A stretch of DNA of 64,000 nucleotides from Chloroflexota bacterium (lineage in GTDB: Bacteria > Chloroflexota > Anaerolineae > Aggregatilineales > Phototrophicaceae). Positions 57,861-64,000 of the stretch are shown in pieces; within the stretch, counting starts at the first letter, position 1, and the number at the start of each line of letters is the position of its first letter. A program made the translations under genes and the position numbers. Below the pieces are notes generated by a model, which saw only the letters and a program-made list of their open reading frames with translations, was not told the DNA's origin and ran no database searches. Location: the NCBI GenBank assembly GCA_026706395.1, contig JAPOYU010000168.1:24432-88431 (forward strand). The letters are read 5' to 3'.

Positions 57861-59522
57861 ATGGCGAAGAAATCGAATCGCCCTAATGTCATCTTTATCA
57901 TCACAGACGACCAGGGTTACGGCGACATCGGCTGTCATGGCAACCCGATACTTCAGACGCCCCATCTCGACCGGATGGTGCGTGAGAGCGTCGAACTCGC
58001 TGACCATCATCATGACCCACTGTGTTCGCCCTCACGCGCCGCGCTGCTAACCGGTCAGTATGCCGCGCGCAACGGGGTCTGGCACGTGATTCACGGGCGC
58101 CACCTGCTGCATCCGGATGCCTTGACGATGGCCGACCATTTCTCCGCAAGCGGTTACCGCTGCGGCATGTTCGGCAAATGGCACCTTGGCGACAACTATC
58201 CCTTCGCCCCGCAGTACCGAGGCTTTCACGAAGCCTTTTGCCATCGTGGCGGAGGCGTCGGCGAATTGCCCGATTACTGGGGCAACAACTACATAGACGA
58301 CACCTACTTCCGCAACGGCGAACCGGAAAAGTGTGCGGGCTATTGCACCGATGTCTTCTTTGACGCGGCCCTCGACTTCATCGAGTCAAACTCAGAATCG
58401 CCATTCTTTGTCTACCTGGCGACCAATGCGATGCATGCGCCCTTCATCGTGCCGGAGCGCTACGCCGCGCCCTACAAAGCCCAAGGCATCCCCGACCGCC
58501 GCGCTGAATTCTACGGCATGATCGCCAACTTCGACGAAAACATGGGCCGGCTCTATCAAGAGTTGAAGCAGCTTCAACTTGAGGAAGACACGATAGTCGT
58601 CTTCACCTCTGACCACGGCACGGCCGCCGGCTACGATCCTGAAACAGGCGATGGCTATAACGCGGGGATGCGCGGCGTCAAGGGCTCTGTGTATGACGGG
58701 GGGCATCGCGTCAGCTTCTTGTTGCGCTGGCAGGGCACGCTGCCCGCCGAACGCAAGATCACTCAGCTTAGTGCTCATATCGACATCCTGCCCACCTTGC
58801 TCGGACTGTGTGGGATCGCGCCCGCTGCCGATGTCGCATTTGACGGGCTGAGCCTGGCGCCGCTCATCCGCGGCGACGAGTCGGAATTGCCCGAGCGTTC
58901 GGTTGTGATCCAGCTGCAGCCTAATCAACCGAGGAAGTGGCGCCATAGTGCCGTACTCAATAATCGCTGGCGTCTGATCAACGGAGAGGAGCTCTACGAC
59001 ATAAAGAGCGATCCGGCGCAAAATTACAGCGTATCGGCGGCTAATGGATGTAAACTGGCGGAATTGCGAGGGGAATATGACAGATTTTGGGGGGATATGC
59101 AGGACGCCTTCACCAAAGTCATCGCAATTCCGGTTGGCGCCAACCACGAGAATCCGGTCCTGCTTTCTGCACGTGATTGGCATCCGACGCATGGCCGCGT
59201 CCCCTGGAAGCAGAGCTGGATTGATTCACCGGCCTACGACGCCAACGGGTTCTGGCTCGTAGATGTCGTAAAGCCCGGGCGCTACGCAATCGAATTGCGA
59301 AGTCATCCGGTTGAAGCGAACATCGCAATGAGGATTGATCAAGCGGTTCTGAGAATCGGTGCTGACGAGCGCTCGCAGGCGACCGGTAAAGACGACAGAC
59401 TGGCCGCATTCACAGTCGACTTGCGCGCCGGTCTAACTTCCCTGAGCACGACGCTATCCAGTACAGCAGAGGGTCGTGAGCGCGGTGCTTACTACGTTTA
59501 TGTGCGAAGGCTTAAGTCATAG
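57861..59522 (+). CDS. Type I formylglycine-dependent sulfatase, apparently cytoplasmic
   Basis: A 553-residue sulfatase (alkaline phosphatase superfamily). The metal-binding D16-D17 follows the N-terminal strand. The maturation motif is C55-S-P-S-R59 followed by L-T-G, so Cys55 would become formylglycine with a formylglycine-generating enzyme encoded elsewhere. Further active-site motifs are G-K-W-H-L-G near 110-115 and S-D-H-G near 255. The C-terminal 130 residues form an extra beta domain. There is no signal peptide; the chain starts directly M-A-K-K-S-N-R-P-N-V. It probably removes sulfate from imported galactan oligosaccharides before or after the GH117 step. It is flanked by 15-bp gaps in an operon with GH117 and the glycosidase-like gene. 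Confidence 0.9.
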   Translation: MAKKSNRPNVIFIITDDQGYGDIGCHGNPILQTPHLDRMVRESVELADHHHDPLCSPSRAALLTGQYAARNGVWHVIHGRHLLHPDALTMADHFSASGYRCGMFGKWHLGDNYPFAPQYRGFHEAFCHRGGGVGELPDYWGNNYIDDTYFRNGEPEKCAGYCTDVFFDAALDFIESNSESPFFVYLATNAMHAPFIVPERYAAPYKAQGIPDRRAEFYGMIANFDENMGRLYQELKQLQLEEDTIVVFTSDHGTAAGYDPETGDGYNAGMRGVKGSVYDGGHRVSFLLRWQGTLPAERKITQLSAHIDILPTLLGLCGIAPAADVAFDGLSLAPLIRGDESELPERSVVIQLQPNQPRKWRHSAVLNNRWRLINGEELYDIKSDPAQNYSVSAANGCKLAELRGEYDRFWGDMQDAFTKVIAIPVGANHENPVLLSARDWHPTHGRVPWKQSWIDSPAYDANGFWLVDVVKPGRYAIELRSHPVEANIAMRIDQAVLRIGADERSQATGKDDRLAAFTVDLRAGLTSLSTTLSSTAEGRERGAYYVYVRRLKS

Positions 59523-59537
59523 CTGGGAGCGAAACTT

Positions 59538-61328
59538 GTGGCATTGAAACGATCTGATGTATTAATCACCCGACCGTGCAGTATGGACGTGTATCGCCGC
59601 TATCGCGCGACTGGCTTGGGCTGGGGCTTTCTGCCCGAGCCGGACCGGCGCGGCTTGCCCCCCGATGAAGAGATGATGCGCGATGTCGACGAGGCGCATC
59701 GCTGCGGCGTCAAGTTTCAGGGTCGCGTCGAACTTGATGCTGACTGGATGGGCATGATCGACTTCGATTCCAACTTCATGGAATCGACCGTGCGCGATCT
59801 CAACAACAAGCCGGCGGTGACCTGGTGGGTGCATACCTACAAGGGCCATCCTTCGTATCACTTTTGCACCAACGCGCCCGGCTATCGGCACTATCTGTTT
59901 TACCAATTACGGCGAGTGATGGAAGCCGGGACCGACTGGCTGATGATCGACTCCGCCATTCCAACTATCGGCGCCTTGAATGCGCGTTACGGCGGCTGCT
60001 TTTGCGAGCATTGTATGGTCGGCTTCCGTGAGTACCTCAAGGCGAATCTCAGCGCGTCGGAGCTTGCTTCTCACGGAGTCGACGACTTGGACCGATTCAA
60101 CTATCGCGAGTATCTCTTGTCGCAAGGTCTAACTGATGAGCGATATCGCGCCGAGATTCTCGCCTTCCCGCCGGTGATTCCTCTGGCGAAGGAGTATTTC
60201 GATTATCAGTGGCAGGAGGTGAACGCCCTCTTCCGCGAATTCAAGCGCCGCGCCCAAACGTATGGTGACGACGTGCCGATGAGTTCCAATTCGCCCTACT
60301 ATTGGGCGGAATTCATGTACGCCATTGACGCCCATGACTTCTACACCAACGAGATGCAATACAAGGCGCCGGAAGAAGAAATCCTGCCGACCGAGCCGAT
60401 CTATACCTTCAAACTGGCCGACGCGCTTGATCGTATAGTCGCGATCACCGGCGTCCCGCGCGCCTTCGAACCTTGCCGCCTGAACGATCGCCCCGGACAT
60501 ATCCGGCTCTGGATCGCCCAGGCCTATGCCCATGGACATGTCTTTATGGCGCCGGACAAGATGTGGACCTTGCGCTACGCCGGCGAGCCAGATCGCTGGT
60601 ACCACAGCAAGCCAGGCGACTACGAAGACCTGTATCACTTCGTGCGCGATTATCCTGAGCTGTTTGACAGTTACGAATCGGTCGGGAGCGTGGCACTGAT
60701 ATTCAGCAATAACGCCGTGCGGCAATATCTTGGCGATCGCCTGGGCAGCGGTCACCTGGGCGGGCAGAACCGCAGCGCGCCAAAGACCGAACTGTTCGAG
60801 GCCTGCCGCGCATTAAGCGCCGCCAACGTGCCATATCACCTCATAGTCGCCGGTGACGCATGGGTCGAGGACCACTTGCTTGATACCGACCTGTCACCGT
60901 ACCGCGCTGTCCTGCGCTTCGAACCGTCTCACCTCAACGAGGAGCAGGAGGCGAGACTGGCCACCGCTGGCGACCGCCTGGTGACGTGGACGGGGAGCGA
61001 GGAAGCGCTGGCCAAGTCTGGTAGCTACATTCAAGTGAGCGCCGTGGAGAATGTTTCGGTCTTGCCGCGTTGGCAACCTGGAAATCCGGCCGCGCCCGCG
61101 GTCTGTCATCTGCTCAACAGCAACTATGACCCGCGGACCGACGAGTATCGGCAACTGGGGGACTTCAGCCTGTCTATAGCCGACTCAATGCTGGGCCGAT
61201 CTTTTTCAAAGGCGACGCTGTACGCGCCCGGCCGTAATCCGGTGACGCTGGATTTCGGCAGTCACAACGGCGCCAGCAGAATTACGGTTGATCGCCTTGC
61301 GATGTGGGCGATCCTCAAGCTGGAGTGA
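59538..61328 (+). CDS. Unassigned TIM-barrel glycoside hydrolase-like protein
   Basis: A 596-residue protein from a GTG at 59538 with GGGAG nine bases upstream. The N-terminal two thirds look like a GH-A type TIM barrel of the beta-galactosidase (GH42) or GHL6-like kind. Supporting features are an early strand ending W-W-V-H-T-Y, the strand W-L-M-I-D-S-A near 134-140, the cysteine cluster C-F-C-E-H-C near 155-160 as in the metal-binding loop of several GH42-like proteins, and later T-N-E-M-Q-Y with a candidate acidic residue. The C-terminal part (about 400-596) resembles the trimer/Rossmann-like and beta domains of GH42. No signal peptide. In context it could be the exo-galactosidase that processes the galactose left after GH117. 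Family not certain. Confidence 0.65.
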   Translation: MALKRSDVLITRPCSMDVYRRYRATGLGWGFLPEPDRRGLPPDEEMMRDVDEAHRCGVKFQGRVELDADWMGMIDFDSNFMESTVRDLNNKPAVTWWVHTYKGHPSYHFCTNAPGYRHYLFYQLRRVMEAGTDWLMIDSAIPTIGALNARYGGCFCEHCMVGFREYLKANLSASELASHGVDDLDRFNYREYLLSQGLTDERYRAEILAFPPVIPLAKEYFDYQWQEVNALFREFKRRAQTYGDDVPMSSNSPYYWAEFMYAIDAHDFYTNEMQYKAPEEEILPTEPIYTFKLADALDRIVAITGVPRAFEPCRLNDRPGHIRLWIAQAYAHGHVFMAPDKMWTLRYAGEPDRWYHSKPGDYEDLYHFVRDYPELFDSYESVGSVALIFSNNAVRQYLGDRLGSGHLGGQNRSAPKTELFEACRALSAANVPYHLIVAGDAWVEDHLLDTDLSPYRAVLRFEPSHLNEEQEARLATAGDRLVTWTGSEEALAKSGSYIQVSAVENVSVLPRWQPGNPAAPAVCHLLNSNYDPRTDEYRQLGDFSLSIADSMLGRSFSKATLYAPGRNPVTLDFGSHNGASRITVDRLAMWAILKLE

Positions 61329-61330
61329 CT

Positions 61331-61690
61331 TCATTCTCGCGCGCGATCCTGCCAGTTTTCGCGTATTGTCGCCAGTTGCGCCAGCATTTGCTCGCGGGCC
61401 CATTCGTCTTCAAAGAACCGGCATCCTTCAAAGAAGCGGACGAGGTCGTCAAAGCGAGCCATCAGTTCTGGATGTGTGGCGCTAGACCCAGCTGAGCGGA
61501 AGAGCCGTTTGCGTTTGGGATTGGCGCGCCACTCCGGCGGCGGCTCACCTGTTTCGAGAATATGCTCGCTCGCCTTGAAATAACTGGTGAGCGCTGAGGA
61601 TGCCGCGCGCTGCGTCGACCAGACGACTACGCCGGCGACCGCCGCCGCGCCTGCGCTTGCAGCCAAGACGAAGAATAAGATCAGATCCAT
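61331..61690 (-). CDS. Small membrane-anchored protein coupled to the OppF-type gene
   Basis: A 119-residue protein with one N-terminal membrane helix (about 3-24) and a charged, helical cytoplasmic-looking remainder rich in Arg, Glu and Phe (F-F-E-G-C-R-F-F-E-D near 88-97). The ATG shares one base with the stop of the OppF-type gene (TGATG), so it is translated with the ATPases. I do not recognise a family. It could be a small accessory subunit of the importer or merely an operon passenger. It converges on the glycosidase-like gene with a 2-bp gap. Confidence 0.65.
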   Translation of the reverse strand: MDLILFFVLAASAGAAAVAGVVVWSTQRAASSALTSYFKASEHILETGEPPPEWRANPKRKRLFRSAGSSATHPELMARFDDLVRFFEGCRFFEDEWAREQMLAQLATIRENWQDRARE

Positions 61691-62754
61691 CAGTGCGCTT
61701 CTTCTACGCCGCGCAGTTCGAGCTCGTCCGCGAAATGACAGGCGGCAAAATGCCCGGGAGTCACCTCATTCCACTTCGGCGTCTCGCGTTTGCAGAGCTC
61801 TTGCACGTAGCGGCAACGGGGATGGAAATAGCAGCCTGAAGGCGGATCGGCGGGATTGGCCACCTCGCCTGGCAGAATGATACGGTCCATCTTGATTTCG
61901 GGATCGGTGGTCGGCACGGCAGACAGCAGAGCTTCGGTGTATGGATGTTTCGGGTCGGCAAAGAGAGAGTCTGTGTCGGCCATTTCGACCAGTTTTCCAA
62001 CGTACATGACGCCGACTCGATCTGATATATGTTCCACGACCGAGAGATCGTGGGCGATAAACAAGAAGGTCAGGTTGAAGTCCGCTTGCAAGTCTTCGAG
62101 CAGGTTGAGAATCTGCGCCTGAATCGAGACATCCAGGGCCGATACCGCTTCGTCGCAGACGATCAAGCGCGGATTGGGAGCGAGCGAACGAGCGATGCCG
62201 ATACGCTGGCGCTGTCCACCGGAGAAGGCATGGGGATAGCGATTGAGATGCTGGATGTCCAGGCCCACGACGCTCATCAACTCTCGCACGCGGTCTTGAA
62301 TCTCGCGTTTGGCGGAAAGAAGTTTGTTGTTGCGGATCGGCTCGGCGATGATATCTAGCACCGACATACGCGGATCGAGCGAAGAATACGGGTCCTGAAA
62401 TATCATATGGAAGTGCTTGCGGACTTCGCGCAATTCGCGCCTTGTCAGCTTGGCGATATCTACTTCTGCGCCATTGGGCAAGCGAAAGTGAATCTGCCCG
62501 CTGGTTGGCGATATCGCTCGTACGATGCAGCGTCCCAGCGTCGTTTTCCCGCTGCCGGATTCCCCGACCAGGCCTAAGGTTTCGCCTTCGCGGATGGTGA
62601 AACTTACGCCATCTACCGCCTTGACGTGTCCGGTAACGGTGCGGAAGAAACCTTTCTCGATAGGGAAATACTTCTTGAGATTTCGCACCTCCAGCATAAC
62701 ATCGCCAACTTCTTTCTTGGCCGGCCTTGGCGCCTCAAGCGTCGATTCAGGCAT
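61690..62754 (-). CDS. ABC transporter ATPase, OppF/DppF type
   Basis: The ATG at 62754 (354 residues) is chosen because it overlaps the OppD stop by eight bases; the open frame extends 43 codons further into the OppD gene but encodes non-conserved sequence. Walker A is G-E-S-G-S-G-K-T-T, signature F-S-G-G-Q-R-Q-R, and Walker B is [10 protein letters not shown]. The C-terminal oligopeptide/dipeptide extension has the typical P-x-x-P-P-S-G-C region. It powers uptake together with the OppD-type protein and the two permeases encoded 12 kb away. It belongs to a separate unit with its own operator-bearing promoter. Confidence 0.93.
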   Translation of the reverse strand: MPESTLEAPRPAKKEVGDVMLEVRNLKKYFPIEKGFFRTVTGHVKAVDGVSFTIREGETLGLVGESGSGKTTLGRCIVRAISPTSGQIHFRLPNGAEVDIAKLTRRELREVRKHFHMIFQDPYSSLDPRMSVLDIIAEPIRNNKLLSAKREIQDRVRELMSVVGLDIQHLNRYPHAFSGGQRQRIGIARSLAPNPRLIVCDEAVSALDVSIQAQILNLLEDLQADFNLTFLFIAHDLSVVEHISDRVGVMYVGKLVEMADTDSLFADPKHPYTEALLSAVPTTDPEIKMDRIILPGEVANPADPPSGCYFHPRCRYVQELCKRETPKWNEVTPGHFAACHFADELELRGVEEAH

Positions 62755-63772
62755 ATACCGGTTCACTTTCTTCGCTGTGCAAGTAGCAGCGAACGAAATG
62801 CTCGTTCCCCATATCGACCAGGGAGGGCACCGCAATGTCGCATTTACCAGCGATGAATTCATCACAGCGAGAGGCGAAACCACATTGTGGCGGCGGATTC
62901 ATGGGAACAGGCACACTGCCGCGGATGGCATCAAGCCGGCCTTGGCCTCGCCTGCCCAAGCGCGGGATGGAGTTCAGAAGCCGCTGGGTGTATGGGTGCA
63001 GGGGATTCTTGAATAGCTCAACTGTCGACGCGCGCTCGACGACGCGGCCGAGATACATCACGTTAACGAGGTCGGCGATTTCAGCGATGACGCCGAGATC
63101 ATGAGTGATGTACATGACCGCCATGCCGAACTCGTCTTGCAGCTCTTTCATGAGCTCAAGTATCTGCGCCTGAACTGTCACGTCGAGCGCAGTCGTAGGC
63201 TCGTCGGCGATCAATAGTGATGGGCTGCACGAAAGGGCCATGGCGATCATGGCGCGCTGCCGCATGCCGCCGGAAAGCTGGTGCGGGTATTCGTCATAGC
63301 GTTGTACCGGATTGGAGATTCCGACGCGATTAATCATGTCCAGCGCCAAACCCTTCGCTTTTTGCTTGTCCTGGATGATATGCAGTTGAATCGCTTCTGT
63401 GATTTGCGCGCCAATCGTATGCACAGGGGACAGGCTCGTCATGGGTTCCTGGAATACCATCGAGATTTCAGCGCCGCGTATAGCGCGGATTTCGCGGCTG
63501 CGCGGACTCAGTTTAGCCAGGTCGACCAAGCTGCCATCGCTGCGCCGCAGTATGATCTGGCCGGATTCGATGGCGCCGGGCGGCGTCACAATCTGCAGGA
63601 CCGACTGGGCGGTGACGCTCTTGCCGGAGCCGGACTCGCCGATGACGCCGACGGTTTGACCGGGTTCTATTGTTAAGTCGACGCCGTCTACAGCCTTGAG
63701 CGTCCCCTCAGGCAAGTGGAAGTACGTTCGGAGGTCGCGTACTTCCAAGACGTATCTGTTGTCGCGGGTCAT
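62747..63772 (-). CDS. ABC transporter ATPase, OppD/DppD type
   Basis: A 341-residue ATPase. Walker A is G-E-S-G-S-G-K-S at 45-52, the signature is L-S-G-G-M-R-Q-R near 168, and Walker B is [11 protein letters not shown]. The C-terminal extension has the Cys-rich pattern of this group (P-P-Q-C, R-C, K-C, R-C near 300-335), which in some relatives binds an iron-sulfur cluster. It is the first gene of the minus-strand unit OppD-OppF-small membrane protein. Its promoter is the best of the locus and carries the shared operator on its -10 element. Confidence 0.93.
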   Translation of the reverse strand: MTRDNRYVLEVRDLRTYFHLPEGTLKAVDGVDLTIEPGQTVGVIGESGSGKSVTAQSVLQIVTPPGAIESGQIILRRSDGSLVDLAKLSPRSREIRAIRGAEISMVFQEPMTSLSPVHTIGAQITEAIQLHIIQDKQKAKGLALDMINRVGISNPVQRYDEYPHQLSGGMRQRAMIAMALSCSPSLLIADEPTTALDVTVQAQILELMKELQDEFGMAVMYITHDLGVIAEIADLVNVMYLGRVVERASTVELFKNPLHPYTQRLLNSIPRLGRRGQGRLDAIRGSVPVPMNPPPQCGFASRCDEFIAGKCDIAVPSLVDMGNEHFVRCYLHSEESEPVYA

Positions 63773-63806
63773 GGGTCAGCCGGTGATGAGCGGAAGATAT
63801 TGTCGA

Positions 63807-63818
63807 ATTGTAGACAAT
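63807..63818. promoter_or_regulatory. Operator, ATTGTNNACAAT palindrome (site 4)
   Basis: ATTGTAGACAAT, the exact reverse complement of site 1, covers the -10 element of the OppD promoter. Confidence 0.72.
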
Positions 63819-63835
63819 TGACAAAAAGCTGTCAA
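63807..63835 (-). promoter_or_regulatory. Promoter of the OppD-OppF unit
   Basis: On the minus strand perfect TTGACA (63835-63830), 17-bp spacer, TACAAT (63812-63807). The leader to the OppD start is about 30 nt. Confidence 0.8.
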
Positions 63836-64000
63836 GTTGGGCGGCAGCGCTGGAGCGGCGGACTTGTAGGACGCAAAGGGCTCTGTCGAATGGCGCCTGT
63901 TCGGCTTCTGTGCCTCAAGCTTTTGGCCGGGGAAAATGTTTTTTTTTTGCCCATCTGACGATCTGGCTGCTCTCGAAGATACGATCGCCGGGAGGGCAGG
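63836..64000. other. Intergenic end of window
   Basis: No supported gene. A run of ten T (63940-63949) follows an AAAA-containing stretch but no stable hairpin was found; it could mark the end of a transcript or be part of a minus-strand leader. Confidence 0.4.

Noticed and set aside
47719..63772. Plain peptide importer as the role of the Opp-type genes
   Set aside because: The genes are interleaved with GH117, cycloisomerase and sulfatase genes and share their operator, so oligosaccharide uptake is more likely; peptide transport is not excluded.
39746..63835. The locus as a recently acquired mobile island
   Set aside because: No transposase, integrase, direct repeats or tRNA-flanked junction was seen, and the coding style looks like that of the neighbouring genes by eye.
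63940..63949. Ten-T run as a rho-independent terminator
   Set aside because: No stable stem precedes it and no plus-strand gene ends nearby.

Overview
The window reads as a chromosomal contig of a Chloroflexota bacterium. The evidence is a protein of the TIGR03663 (Agl23-like) type next to two DUF2298/TIGR03662 (Chlor_Arch_YYY-type) giant membrane proteins, a pairing typical of Chloroflexota and archaea, together with bacterial housekeeping genes (GyrA, L25 of the CTC type, BirA). A marine habitat is inferred from the red-algal galactan genes described below. No insertion sequence, phage or CRISPR array was seen. All family assignments come from reading motifs and from recalled family features; no database search was run.

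Region 1 (1-19141, minus strand) is a continuous block for cell-surface glycan assembly. From its promoter end it holds a GT4 glycosyltransferase, a GT39-like membrane protein, a 1946-residue GT39-like + DUF2298 fusion, a stand-alone DUF2298 protein, another GT39-like protein, an ECF sigma factor with an anti-sigma-like membrane protein, and an Agl23-like protein cut by the window edge. Region 2 (19.2-27.0 kb) is housekeeping: tRNA-Gly(CCC), rplY, gyrA, a small membrane protein, a membrane-anchored unknown, birA and a HIT-family hydrolase. Region 3 (27.0-39.7 kb) has two more GT39-like proteins, a heterodimeric ABC exporter pair, a double-HTH regulator, a methyltransferase and a membrane-bound SGNH protein.

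Region 4 (39.7-63.8 kb) is the most interesting part. It looks like a complete import and catabolism locus for 3,6-anhydro-L-galactose-containing (agar- or porphyran-type) oligosaccharides. It encodes five GH117-like domains in four genes (one gene is a two-domain fusion, one is frameshifted), a 3,6-anhydro-L-galactonate cycloisomerase-like enolase-superfamily enzyme, a KduD-like SDR, a zinc alcohol dehydrogenase, a GMC oxidoreductase, a type I sulfatase and an unassigned glycosidase-like protein. An FCD-type GntR regulator and a full Opp-type ABC importer (two binding proteins, two permeases, two ATPases) complete it.

The enzymes lack evident signal peptides and only the binding proteins look exported. 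The inferred scheme is that intact, possibly sulfated, oligosaccharides are imported and then desulfated, cleaved and catabolised inside the cell. Four intergenic regions of this locus carry the same 12-bp palindrome, ATTGTNNACAAT. In three it lies on or beside recognisable sigma70-type promoters; the fourth is upstream of the first binding-protein gene. The motif fits the TNGT(N)ACNA class bound by FadR/GntR proteins, so the locus appears to be one regulon under the GntR protein it encodes.
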